Origin: Onchocerca volvulus
Taxonomy: Eukaryota; Nematoda; Chromadorea; Rhabditida; Onchocercidae
DNA: 64,000 bases
Assembly: GCA_000499405.2 (NCBI GenBank)
Contig: HG738140.1
Coordinates: forward strand, 12,985,560-13,049,559
Direction: 5' to 3'
The translations under genes were made by a program, and so were the position numbers. Of the stretch, positions 1 through 13,246 are shown in pieces. The first letter of the stretch is position 1. The number at the start of each line of letters is the position of its first letter. Below the pieces are notes generated by a model. It worked only from the letters and a program-made list of their open reading frames with translations, made no database searches and was not told the DNA's origin.

Positions 1-22
1 AGTAAAATAATACTTTTCTAAT

Positions 23-40
23 ATATATATATATATATAT
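23..40. repeat. (TA)n microsatellite
   Basis: Nine TA units in a row. No other feature is visible in the first 270 bases beyond A/T runs. Confidence 0.85.
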
Positions 41-272
41 CAAATTCTTAGCCTGTCATAGAGGGAAAGAATTCATAAAGTTACGGATTTTACTAGAAAA
101 ATTTTCCTAGAAAAAAAAAAAAAACATTTTCAGAAATGTTTCCTAAAGATATTACTGCCTTATCATTGCTTGAATTATTTACCTCAGCCACTCTGATAAA
201 TTTTGTATAAGAATCAGAGAAGATCTGTGTCATGTATTCTGTAAATCAAAAAAAAAAAAAAAAAATGCTAGT

Positions 273-278
273 TTTATT
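273..278 (-). terminator. Candidate poly(A) signal of the OTUD3-like gene
   Basis: AATAAA on the minus strand (TTTATT on plus), about 85 nt past the stop codon at 361-363. It sits beside an A-rich plus-strand run. Its position is suitable for 3' end formation, but this is a motif match only. Confidence 0.45.
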
Positions 279-360
279 TCAACTTGAACCTTATTTCTGT
301 TCAATTCTAAGTTAAATTTAAGTTGCCAGTTTGAAAAGAATTCTAATTAAATGAATCAGT

Positions 361-3028
361 TCAAATAAAAAATGATAAACTTTCACTTGTCATTTCCATA
401 TCACTTTGGTTTTTCGATTTGGAAAGATTTCCATCATCGCCGGGAGCAACAAATAATGCAACTGATAGGAGGTAATCAACGGTTTGATCTAAATCTCTTG
501 AATTTTCTATAAGAGCTTCTGCAGCCAAGGTAGCATCACGACAGCCAGTACGATTCATCACCTGATCAATGACAATAAATTTACACAGTTTTTTAACAAG
601 AAAAAAGATCAGTAATACTGCCATTTTCGTGAAGCAGAAATTGAACAATAATTTAGGAGTATACACAGATGAAAAAAGTGCAAATTATAAATAAAATCAG
701 AACATGGAATTAAACAATTTATTTTTGTTCCTCCTTGTATCATATTATTACTTTACATATGATAATAAAAAAAAATATTTTTCACTGGAAAAAAGTTAAT
801 GTATAAGACGAGCATTAGTGGAATTTTCCAAGAAAGACAGTTTTAAAAATAATGAACTTACTTCATGAACCAAAGTAGTGAAATCGTCTTCCCCATATAA
901 GTATGTATGAAAAGTTCCTTCACTTGAAGCATCTGAGTTATTTTTACGTAACTTTGATACAGATTGCTGGAGATTACCAGAACTTGCCTTCGAAGTGATA
1001 GGTTTCGTAGATGTATACACACTGTGTGATGTACAACATGGAACAGTTGTTGGAACCTGCAAAAGCATTCAAAGTAACATGAATGATGTAAAAGTGGTGA
1101 AACAGCAGTTTTTTGCAGCACATATCCTTTAATTTTTATAAGTATTTTCTACTAAATATTGCAGCTGCGAAAACTGAATCAACTGTTCTTCTTAATTCAT
1201 TTAGAAACACATAATTGGTATATGTATCAATTTTTTAAGTTTAAAAAATATTTTAACGTTTTTTAATGCATCTCACAGTGTTTCTGATAGGTGAAAGTAT
1301 TTATGTGTCTTATATTTCTAAACAATGTTTCTCTTTTGTTATAAATATATAAAGACCTTACAGTGTCTTGGAATAAAAACCAAATAATGTTAGAAAAATG
1401 AAATGAAATCCGAACAGATTTCATTAAACAAAGCAGTATAAATTTTACATTCTACCATTAGAAATTTTGAAATCCTAATTTCTAAAATTACCAGCCGCAA
1501 AGATCGCTATTTAAAGGCAGCGTTGTTTAGAAGTAATAACATCACTATACATTTCAATAATAGTAATTTACGTTTTCATGGGTCAAAACTTTTATTTTTT
1601 TTTTTTTACATCTATGATGACTAAGACTCTCACCCAGCCGTCTTTAATAAAAGTGAAATCGACATGAATTAATTGGAAAAAAATTTTTCTTTTTCTAGAA
1701 ATAATAATTTAGTACCAAAATGCGTATTCCAGCAGGAGTATTCGCGATATCACCGAAACGACGAACACTCGAATAATGCTCACCGTTATGATAAGAAAGA
1801 TGAACTTCAGGAGCATTACTGTCTTCTGAACCCTGAATCTTCCATAGCGGTCTATTAAGCTGGTGTATAATGATGTTTACTTCGTGTAAGCGTGCAAAAG
1901 CAACAAGCGCGTCCTGGCCAGCATAAGTACCCGGCCGGCTCAAATCATTTACTACAAAAACAATATAAATAATAACCAATCACAAAAAATCAAATTTCTG
2001 ATGTCCATTTTATACTTCAGAAGATTTTGTGAAATGTCAAAATCGACCAATATATTCTTTTCCACTCCCATACTAGAATTATCCAATATTCAATGAGTAT
2101 CTGCATACTCCATGATAATACAATCCAATGAAGTCGGAAAAGCCGAAGTTCATCTGGAGAAAAAAAAAGTTACATGAACTTAAAAAAAATTCATTCGAAA
2201 GTTTTCAAAGAAACACTAACTATAACGATCGAAAGGGACATCGATGAACGGTTCAAAATGACTACGATGGTTTATCATATACCGAACCGTATCAAGCCGA
2301 TGCTTTAGGTGATTCCCTGTGTGACCGTCCAATTGATCACCTAAAGCCCTGAAAAAAAAAAAAAAACTCTGATTGTGGTAAAAATTATAAACAGAACTTG
2401 AAATCAAATTTCTCTTAAAGTAAGACTGCAATCACCAATGATTAAGATAGTTATCTCCAAAATATTATCAAATTTACAGCAGATGAAATAACAAAAACGA
2501 AAGAAGAAATACCTGAAAAGACAGTTTCCATCTCCTGGAATGTCTCGAACAGTTAAACCAAAAGATCCAAGCTGAGCACGCAAATCAGCAACATCATATA
2601 CGTTTCGTACGCTTGTTTCTGGATATGCAGCCTGATAATATGCAACAGAAGTTAAAATCTTAAGTTTGGAAAATCGGAAAAATTTTTCACTTCTGTTCCA
2701 TCTTCATAAATGAAAATTTATATCGTAACTTACACTAAAACAACCAAGCACATCAACACTACTGTTCTCGAGATCGATGGACTAATACCGAACTACTACT
2801 AATCTAGAAGAAAAAAAGTTAGAACACATTTAGTTACATTGCCGTTAATTTAGTTCCGCTTATGAAAAGATATACCTCTTTCCGTTTCGAAATAGTATTT
2901 AATCGATTTATGTCCATTTTACACTGAGCATCATTCGGCATATTATTTTTCGAGATACGTTTCCCACTGCTACTAGTAGTACTGCTTGCATCAGTGGTCA
3001 TTCCGTCATATTCCTTCTTACGGGCCAT
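361..3028 (-). CDS. OTUD3: OTU-domain deubiquitinase, OTUD3-like, six exons, complete
   Basis: A cysteine protease expected to remove ubiquitin from proteins in the cytosol. Exons on the minus strand: 2876-3028, 2513-2631, 2221-2348, 1716-1951, 862-1056, 361-561. All introns are GT/AG, phases join without a break, and the total is 1032 nt (343 aa). The start is the first ATG of the exon (MARKKEYDG). The OTU domain runs from about residue 60 to 205. It has the catalytic-Cys loop GDGNCLFR (Asp85, Cys88), then [15 protein letters not shown], the block [31 protein letters not shown], and the catalytic-His motif [12 protein letters not shown] (His192). Residues 278-309 resemble the UBA-like helix bundle that follows the OTU domain in OTUD3, and domain order and length match that family. 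Residues 213-277 are a Ser/Thr-rich linker. The closest alternative is another OTUD subfamily member. No neighbour suggests a shared pathway. Confidence 0.93.
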
Positions 3029-3997
3029 GAAATTCACGCAACACAAACAGCTGTTTTTTTGACCGGACAAACCAAAGCAACAAATAACAAAAACGTTGTT
3101 CCTATTAAAATCGGCTGCAATGTTCGGAAAGAATACTCTGAAAATTTTTTAATAAAGGGAATATGCGGAAAATGCAGAAAAATGGTAGGGAAACGATACG
3201 TATGGTATTAAAAGTGTGCGTGTGATTTTTGAAAGTTAAGTGAAATTTAAATAAATCATTAAATAAAATAAATTTAAATAAATTATTTTTTAAAATCCGA
3301 AATGAATCATTTATTTGTTCCAACCTACAAAGAAATAACGGTAATAGTAAGAACTAATGGAACAAAATAACGAAAAGGTTAAAAAATTGTTAAGGGCATG
3401 GAACGGTTCATAGTTCCTCAGACTATACTAGATTACCATTGATGCTTCCTTAATCAGTTGAAGCAGTATAAAATGAGAAAATGATGCAAAAGTTGGAGAA
3501 CAGATTTTTAAAACCGAGGAAGAAAAAAAGTGAGGAAGCGGATAATGGAACTTACGACTGTTGTGCAAAAAATACTGAAATTAAATTGTTTCTTTAACAT
3601 ATATATGAATTAGGATAGGATGAAATCAGGTCTATAACTAATACTTAGAAATCTTATCCCAGAATCTATAAAACAGAAAATAAATGGACAGATACGACTC
3701 TTACAAAGAAATGTTCAAGAGATTAAGTGCATAGCAATATTCTCTTTCAAATGCAATATTTCTTACAAAAATTTATATTAGTTTTCAATAATAGTCATGA
3801 CGATAATTCAAAATTAATCATCTCAAATCCTCTTTTTTCATTATCATAAAATTAAAACAACATACATTTAGAACTCAACTGCCTGCGTTTAATTCCACCT
3901 TTATGAACTGTCTGTCTCTTTAAATTTCCTCCAAAACAGGTCGAAAAAAAATGCTAAATTGCACATAAAAACTTCGAATACATATAAACATAGAAAA

Positions 3998-3998
<1 letters not shown>

Positions 3999-4028
<30 letters not shown>

Positions 4029-4031
4029 CAT
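3999..4031. repeat. (CA)n microsatellite
   Basis: About 16 CA units with one CG interruption near the 3' end. A short minus-strand ORF of alternating Cys/Val across it is only the repeat translated. Confidence 0.9.
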
Positions 4032-7000
4032 ACATAAGTACATTTCCATCGATATATTGATATGATTGAAAATTCTTTCCCAACCTTCATCTTTCATCAA
4101 TTAAACCTAAGATTTTGCTGAGAAAAATGAACAAGACAAGATTTAGCAAAGTCTTTGGAATATTTTTAAAGTTAGGCAACACAAATTCTTCGCCGAAAAT
4201 CTTAGTATCTAGCCACATCAAAGAATTTAATGAATGAAGCAAGATTGAATATCAAAATGTGTAGAAATAGATTTCAGATCCACCTGACTGCCCCAACCCC
4301 CCTAACTTGTCAACAATTCATCAATCATCGAACATCCTCCTCATTCCAAACGAAATGATCTTTTCATTAATCAATCCTTTTTCGGTGGAGCGATATACAA
4401 CATTCCATCCCACTACCAATAGGTGATTAAGAAGATTTCAATTAATTGATAATGTTTAATTTAATTTATGGCTATTTATCGCCTTTTTCGGAGATGATAT
4501 ATAAAAAAAGATGATATATGCCTTAGTAAATGAGAAAGTGATAAAATGATAAACAACACATAATATATGCTTTTAATTTGTTAAAATCTAATCATTTAAA
4601 TCCAGTATGATTTCTTCGATTTTAGATAATAATTGACGAAAATTTTGAAAATTAGTGTGAAAAAAGTTCCATAAGTTTAATTTATAAAGATTTTCAAGTT
4701 TAATTAAGTTTAATTTATAAAATTTTCGAAAATGTCACAATATTTTCTCTTCCTTATAAAAACCAGTTTTTTTTTTCGAACAAAAAAATGCAAAATGCAA
4801 TTAAACAAAAAAGCAATGCACAAATATAATCATATAGACTTTATTTCTTAATGATAAATTCTGGACATCAATTGTCATCTTATATTGTTTATCATAAATC
4901 TTAATTCTCTTTTATTTTATATAAAGTTCATTATTTTAATGATAAATTCTCGAAAAGTTATGTTTATCGGCTTTAATTTATATATATATGTATTTTTGAT
5001 CAATCGATATGGAAAAGATAGCTGATGATCTGATAGACACGTCTATTCAAAAAATTATAATGGATTAATTTAACGATGATTAATATGGCCCTGTGAATTT
5101 CAGTCATATTTAAAATTTTTTACAAAAATTGTTGAAATTTGTTGGACAAAATTTTATATCCTAAAAGAAAAAAAAAAAAAAGAAAAAAAGGAAAGATCAC
5201 CGTCCAAGGTCAAAAAGATTCGATGAATGGTGTCATCTTTAAAGTAGCCATTTTATATTTTCAAGGGGAAAAAAAAAAGTACAAGCAAACAATTTTAATT
5301 GAAAACGTAACCTAAATTTTACTAAAGTTTTGAAATAAAGCATTTTTGAAGTGATCAAAAGCGTTATTCAAAAATTGGAAAATTGGATAGAAATTGTAAT
5401 ATTTGATATTTGTGCAAACAATTTTTGCAGTTGTAATTTATAACTTAATAAGTGCTATCTTGACCTGAATAAAATTTACTCTACATAAATTGCCAATCGC
5501 TTAATGTCAAATAAATCAAACCTTTTTTTTTACTGATTTTAGCGATCCAATCGGCCTTTTTAGTCGTAAATTTTGCGATGTAACTCTTCTTAGACTAAAT
5601 TGAGGCATATAAACTGAATGAAATTGTAGGATTAAATAGAAATGACGAAGTGCTTTTGGGCATTTCCTAAATTACATCAGGATTGTTTATCTTATAGCAT
5701 CCTTTGTTATTTGAATACTCTTTATTTTGTTTACATTTTGGCAGAGTCTAAATTGCTTTATTTTCTATTTTCAGAATTACTTGAAAGTTTTCTTGGCAAG
5801 AGTCCAGAGAACATAGAACATTACATTTAATGATGTCAATTTATTTATTGAACAAATTGCTAAAGTTTCTGAGCTTTATTCATTTTTTTTTTTTAAATTT
5901 AATTAGCAAAATTATTATTAACTAAATGAAATGAAATTTTCCCAAATAATTATCATTTTTTTAATTTATATTTAAGAAAGAGAGAGAGGAAGGGAGAAAG
6001 TGGATGAAAGATTATTCATTATTGAAATAGGTTAAAATTTATTATTATTGCGTAAAAATCAGAACTTGAAATTTTCATTTTCCATTGTTCGCAATATTTA
6101 TAAATCGAATTTTAAATTGAATTATTCAATTCAGAACAGAATGAAAGAGAAAGACAAGAAATCATACTAAGATTTTCGGCCATTTAATTTAACAACGCTA
6201 TTTTCGTGTAATGGCACGACAGGTAGTAGTATTACTAGACAAGGTTGTACATTGACCTTTTTAGCAAAGGCTTGCAATATTGTCAACTTTTCATTGCATA
6301 ATAAAAACTTTTTGTGGTTTTTCATTTCCATGATCGTATTTTATTTTACAGAATTTTTTTTTTTTTTTTTTAAATCAAAATTTACAAAAATGAAATTTTA
6401 GTGCATCGAATCGAAATTTTTAAAATACCGGTTGGTAAGATAGTGAGATTTAAAATTATTGAAATGAAACTAATCCTCTTTTAATACATAGATAGTTGAG
6501 TGAAATAAATGATTAACAAAAACAGCATTTTATTCAAAAATATGGTGAAGTAGTTATCATTTGCTATGTTTATAAATTTATTATGGAAATGTCAAAGGTT
6601 AATAACTTTTGAATAATTCCAACTTATCGCATCATGACAAATGCGAATATTTCAGTGATTTCCGCATTTCGATTGATAAATCTTTGATAACTAAAAATCA
6701 TTGAATGAAATTCGAAAAAATAAATAAATTAGAATGAAAGTAATTCCAACACATTCATTTCATCAATATTTTATACAAAAAAAAAAAAAAAAAGAAAATT
6801 TTAACATCAAAAATTTAATTCATTTAATTTCATATTGATATTCTAATCTTTCCTTATTTTTTTACATGAATATATCGTCATTTGATATAATTTTTCAACT
6901 AATTTTCCAATAAAATTGTTATATTATGACTGAAGCAACACATATAATAATTCTCATTTTAAATTGAATGAATTCGGCAGGAAAATAATACTTTTTTCTT

Positions 7001-8027
7001 AAATTTTACAATTTTTAAATACATTATGAAAAATATTTGATTGGAATTCCAATAAATTAGTGTTAGCAGAAGATGTGAATATTGTCACATAAAAATAATC
7101 GCTACGATGAAAGAATTTTCACTTTCTCAAATATCATTCAATAATTCAATGAATTGCTATTTAGGAAGAAAAAGTCTGTACCATTCATGATAATTTAAAA
7201 AAAAAAAAAATGATGTATTCAAATTTCGCCAAATATCAAATAATCTTAATTTAATTTATGAAAAAATCAATTACTATCCAATTTATTAGAGCAAATAAAA
7301 TACCAATTACGATATTGATACCAGTGATAAATGTAAGGAATGATATTTTTTAAATTTCAAAACAAAATTTTAATAAAAACACAGCAGCATTCACATTTAT
7401 CACTAGGAATTATAATTCGGATGATAAAAATCCTGCAATATTTTTCATCTTTTTAATAATAATTTTATCCTATAAAAGTTTAGTATCTTATTTTAATTCT
7501 AAGATATTTTATTACAAATTAGGGAAAGAACGAAATGTTGGAAATGCTGAAACTTTACCGAAATGTTGAAAATAATGAAAAAATTTTTTAATTAATTATC
7601 TTGAATTTCAATTTTTTTTTTTTATCAATCTTCCGATATTAAAAAAGAAAAAGGGACATATTTTAGGATATTTAAAATCTACAGTAATTAAACTTTTAAA
7701 TTCATTTCTCTCATATCTTCATGCTTAATGAATTAATACATTTGCTTGCAGCTGCAGCATTTGACATAAAAATAGATTTAATTCATTCAAAATTCTTTTT
7801 CATTTAATTCAAATATTCTTTCATTTCAAGTCCTTTCTTTTAAAAATTCAATTTTTTGCTAAACAAATTGATGGCATCAATTATTCAAATTCAGAATGCC
7901 AATTTACGAGACTTTTACTTTTTGAGAGAATCGAAGATGTGTGATGAAAGGTGTGATGGCGCTTGTGTCGCATAAACCATTAGGAGGAAGAAATTGATTC
8001 GTATGATAATAATTAGATGAAGAATCT

Positions 8028-8162
8028 ATTGTAAGCCTCAAGACTGTTCTTCTTCTCCTCCTCTTCCTCCTCCTTCATCTTGTCCTTCTGAAGTAGACCT
8101 TCGATCATGAACCCCTTCATCGGGTCGGAACAATCCCGATCATGGTCATTATCGATATTCTG
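8028..8162 (-). other. Candidate exon with eh1-like motif, unassigned
   Basis: The minus strand holds an open stretch of about 45 codons ending in TAA at 8028-8030. It begins after a possible AG acceptor (ACCACAG) near 8163. It encodes a Met-Lys-Gly start-like segment, then GFMIEGLLQKDK, then a Glu/Lys-rich run. FMIEGLL resembles the eh1 repressor motif (F-x-I-x-x-I/L-L) found near the N terminus of many homeodomain proteins. The local base composition is less A+T rich than the surroundings. No good 5' splice donor follows it and I found no homeodomain exon nearby. It may be an exon of an unseen gene, a conserved regulatory element, or chance. Confidence 0.2.
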
Positions 8163-10050
8163 TGGTTTGTTTGTGTATTACTTTTGTCCCTTTCTTCTCT
8201 CGCTGATCTTTCGTACATATTTTGGCGAATGGCAATAAATTTGACAAATATTTCATTCATCCAAAACTATCCAACTCAACCATTATGCTGAAATTGTTGA
8301 AATTTTCGAGAATATTTTCATTTTCGAAAAAAAATTGCTCTTTCCTCGTTTCTCTCTCTCTCTCTGTTCATTTTTGTAGGAAAATTCAGTAAAATTCGAT
8401 TATAATTTATCGTCTAATTTCATCATCTTTTTCTAAGCTCAATTTATTCGAATTATATCGAAAACTTTTTCGTCCTAAAAACTGATTTTCATTAATTTAT
8501 CTTTATTGATAATATAATTAATTACCTTGCTGGAAGTTCATTTTTGTTATTTTCACTATTGGGAGAGAATTTCTGCATGAAAACGAATTATCTGTTATGA
8601 ATCAGAAAGTTTTATTTCAAAAATTTCACAATGACTAGATTGATGAGCAGAATAGATTATTAGTAACTTCTCATGAATGATATTTTGAAGGAGTATGAGA
8701 GAAATTTATGTTCAGCAAAGTGCTACAACGAAGGTTAACTCTCCGATGATCGGTCGGTTGATCATTTGTGCATCGCTGACTTTGAAAAGAAATGTCTTTC
8801 TTTTTAGTGACATACGAATTCTTCTCACAAAAGTTAATTTTTTTTTCTTTTTTTTTAGAAAATTTGAAAAGAAAAGAATTTTTTTTCATAATAAGTAAGC
8901 GGCAAATAATGAAATTATTTTATTAAAAATTTGTATTTTTGCAGAATTTGACAATTCAAATTTATTTAAATTGAATCCTTCCAAAAGAATCCAATTCTCT
9001 TCCGATCGATCTATGCATAGTTCAATTATCAATTCTTACCATACATTATCACTATTATTAAGCATTAATAATATCAAACAATTAATACCTAACAAGTATT
9101 AGGAAATTTTTTTTTTTCATTGAATTATAAAACAAGACTTTAAAAAGTTTAAAAATTTGAAATTTTAGGGATAGTATGGGATCATGATGGAATTGAAGAG
9201 AAAAATTAAAGTAAAGAGAAGTGAAATAGTAAAATTTTAAAATTTTCGAAATAAAATCACACTAATAATATCATTTAGGAATAGATTATCTCCAGCAATT
9301 GTTTTATATTTTTTAATTTCGTTTTGATTAAAGCATTTAAATTAGATTATATTTTTTTTTATCTAATCTTAAATTAAATCACAATTTTAATTATTATGAA
9401 ATACTGACAATTAAAGCAAAGTCATGTTTTTATTGAGACAATTTGCTTGAAAATTTGGTTAAGATTACTGGATTTGTTGTTGAAATCCTGAAAATGATAC
9501 TTTCATTTAATTTCAATTATCATCTTTGGATTTCCAACTAAGGTAACTGATTTTATGTTAATATCATTCTCATCAATCCATTACAATATTTACTTGAGAT
9601 TTTATTCTGCAGATTGTAAAAATAAGAAAATAATTTTGTCTTGTTGATTTTAATTAGCTCAATTTTTCGCTTAATTAGGGTCAAATGTCATGAAGGTTGG
9701 CACCTAATAAGATCAAATATCAGTGATCGAAAAATTAGTATAACCGTTTTATACCTATGCTACATCGAACTCCTTCAATACATCTTATTTTGCCAATATT
9801 TCGACTGCTGTTTAGCAATAATTAATTAACAGATGATAATATCAAAAGCTCTTTTATTATAAGATATATTCATATTTTATTGTCCCTCATTAAGACATTT
9901 ATCTGAAGGTTAATTGTGCGGGGTTTTTTATCAGCAACCTTAACAAAAACTCATTAATTGCTCCCCCGCCTTCTATCATTTGTTCGATCATCTCAAACCA
10001 ATTTCAAACTTTGTCCTTTTCCATTCAATAAGTTTAGCTTTTGTTTATAG

Positions 10051-10081
10051 AAGGTTAAAGTACCTAAAAGGTTAAAGTACC
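10051..10081. repeat. 17-bp-period direct repeat AAGGTTAAAGTACC x2
   Basis: Two identical 14-bp copies start at 10051 and 10068. An AGGTCA half-site follows at 10087-10092. The sites lie 3.2 kb upstream of the cuticlin-like start codon. A regulatory role is inference only. Confidence 0.5.
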
Positions 10082-13000
10082 CTTCTAGGTCATCTATTAA
10101 CATTCTAAATTAGAAGTAACAAAAGTACTCTTCTCGATCTTTTTAATATTCAACCACTGGAAAACAATAAAAAGTACTCATAAAATTTTTCACATTCGGA
10201 CAAACATCTATTTGTCACTCGACCTTCAACCTTGATGACCATTGCCCATCATATTTTTGAATATCTCCTTCTCATCTAAGTCCACTATGAGATGACTCAT
10301 TTTCGTGAACATAAAAATGAATAATTCCTATGAAAAAATGTCAAGTTTCGATAGTAAGAGGTCAAACTGTTACCTTTGCATCTCATACGATAAGATGACA
10401 TTTAGACTCTAAAAATAATGGATATGACCTTCGAGATGTAACACTTTCCTAATAATATTTAGATGAATTTTTGAAGTATTTTTATGCCAGAATTATCATT
10501 TTTTCTTTTTAATTCTTCTATGCAATTACTTGTTGTAATTCTAAAATAAACATTTGAATTAGAAGGTAGAAATTCTTTTTGAATTATTTTGAACTTTCTC
10601 ATTGAGAAATAAGAGGAAGACGATTGATAGAATGATATAATATTGGGCGGAAGTGAAATTTTTCATAATTAATCATTTCTATGAATGGAAATAAATGATG
10701 ACATTACTTTTTTCTATCCCATATCATCGTTTTCACCTTTCATTGACACATATTATTATATTTGTGAAATGTCTCAGAATTCCTCATGAAATTAATCGTA
10801 TTGCATCATTCTTGTTGGGCATATTTCGATTTTAATAATCACTTCGACTGGTTGAATTTAAATTATTTTCCTTTTGTTAAAGAGCCAATTTTAAATTTGC
10901 TACATTGAAATTTGAACTTTTCAAAAGTTTAATTCTCAAATTCGGTAATTAATAATTAAGCAGCATATATTTATATTTTAAATCTAATTTGCTAATTTGT
11001 TTTTGAATGTACATTTTTTTAAACAAAACATATGTTGGATCCAAAGCAACATTCTAGTATTATCGAAAAAATTTGGATTTTAGAAAGTTTTTCAAACTTT
11101 TATTTTTCATTTCTAATCGATGAATACTAATTCCAGTTATAAAATTCAAATTTTGAACTATTATTTCATTGGACATTCGATTAATAGTGGATTAATAGTG
11201 TAATAGTATATATTTTTGGTTTAAGTTCAAATCATTGACTAAACAAGTATCAGATTTCACATTGTAATTTTAATTTTAATAAACGTCTTGAGAGTATTTT
11301 CCTAATACTATGATAATACAAACAATTTTAGTCTTATAATTAATAAAACAATTTTGCATAAATCACTAATTTCTTTTAAATCTTTCTAATTTCATAAATT
11401 ATCAAATTTTCATTTTGCTCAATTAATTTCTTTCATTTCATTCTTTCATATTTCATTCCTTTTTCTAACATTGATTCCTTTCATTCATATAATACAATCA
11501 AAAATTACATTTAAAGTGGTACAAGGTTGCAAATTTGTTTCCAATTTTTAAGAGCAAAAAGAAAAGGACAAAAAGGTTGGAGTAGATATACCTTTTCAGA
11601 AATCAGCTCAAATTGAAACTAATTTTAACCAAAAAAATTTTTTAAATTCTCGTCCTTTTTTGATTTATAACTATTCTCATATTCACAAATGTATAAACTT
11701 TATTTCTCAATTCTAATAAATCATATCAGCCAGAATTGTCCATCCTTATCTTATCAATAGTTTTAGGTATGATAGTATCCGATAAATTCAATTCATTTTT
11801 TGAAAGTATTCTCGAATTTCATTTTTCTAATTCTATTTTAATGCAACCTCTTCTCAATTATTACATTTTTTTTACATTTGGCTCATAACAAACAGACAAA
11901 TCACAAGTAATTTTTCAGCTTAATTTTCAATCATCCTATATTTTCAGTTACACACTCTTATAATTTTGGATATTTTCTACTCGAATATTCAAATACTTGA
12001 AATAATAGAAAATGATGAATAATGAATATTTAGCAATTGTTTAAACTTTCTTATATTTTGATAACATAAATGTTTGCCATCACACTGAAAGTAAAATGAA
12101 AAAGCAAATTAATATGTTCAAAAATAAGCGTAAGCATAGTAAACATGAAATAAGTTAAGAAAAAAAAAATGTTTTATAGTGATGATATCAGATTGACATC
12201 ATGCATTAAGCAAAGTGTAAACAGTCTTATACATTCGTTAATTAATTTAATTTAAGTAAAATATGTCGAAAGATAATAAGATGAAGCGGAATTTCAGGGA
12301 TCTTTTTGTTTCTTTTTTTTGTTTTTCATTTAAAAATTTGTAAAACAATCATTATATTCATTCACAACAAAGAGGAGGGAAGGTAATTTATCCCTTGAAA
12401 AGAGATAAAAGAAGTAGGAAATTGTAAATAAGAAAATTTGATATTCTGATAAACAAGAATATCAAAGATTTTGAACTGATAGATTTATCGCTAAAGGGAT
12501 GAAATATCTATCAGTATCACTGAATATTTTTTTTATATTTTTCCACTAATTTAAAACTCTTTAAAATATATTTAGCAGTACTATTATTTCGAAATTTATT
12601 TATTTTAAAATAATTTAGTGCTTTTTTTTTTTCACATCTTTCTATTCTTCTAGTGAAAAAATAAAACCCTTGCGAGTTTATTTTGTTCTTATTTTTATCA
12701 TTTCTTTAGAAATGTTTCGCCTATTACAAGTATTTTGCCGAGTTTTGATAAATTTAATTATCGAATATTTAAATGAAAATATTGCAAAAAAATTTAAAGA
12801 AATATCATAAAGATGTTCGGATAATTTGTAAAAAGAAAAAAGAAAAAAAAAACTAATCATCAGAATCAATACTAAGATAATTTTATTATCATATCTCAAT
12901 TTTCTAAACTCAAATTACTTTTTTCCTACTGTAATGAAGTATTCGAAACAAATAATATTAAAATATTTACATTTTGAAGCAATATGACTGGCGAATTTTT

Positions 13001-13246
13001 TAAATATAAACAATTAAAGATTCATACATCAATTTCATTTCATTTGCATTTACTAAAATTACAATTTTTCAATTTTCATTTTAAATTTCAATATTTTGAT
13101 TTGAATATTTAAAAAACTTAACAATTAGTATCGCAGTTTGATTAATTAATTCAATAAATCATCAAATTATTTGTTATTTAAAAAAAAAACGAAAATTTGT
13201 CATTGATGGTACAAAAAAAAAAAGAAAGAAAATTTGAATTTTAGAA

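Larger units (their letters stand above)
3029..13246. other. 10-kb intergenic region, no convincing gene
   Basis: This stretch lies between the divergent OTUD3-like gene and the cuticlin-like gene. It is mostly A+T-rich sequence with stop codons in all frames and poly-A/T runs. Separate entries cover the CA microsatellite near 4.0 kb, the direct repeat at 10.05 kb and the candidate exon at 7.9-8.2 kb. It probably contains the upstream control region of the cuticlin-like gene; that is inference from position. Confidence 0.6.

Noticed and set aside
3028..3070. Extension of the OTUD3-like protein to 3070
   Set aside because: It would need a TTG start codon; the first ATG is at 3028.
3901..4083. 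Minus-strand ORF with alternating Cys-Val
   Set aside because: It is the CA microsatellite read in frame; the flanks have no coding character.
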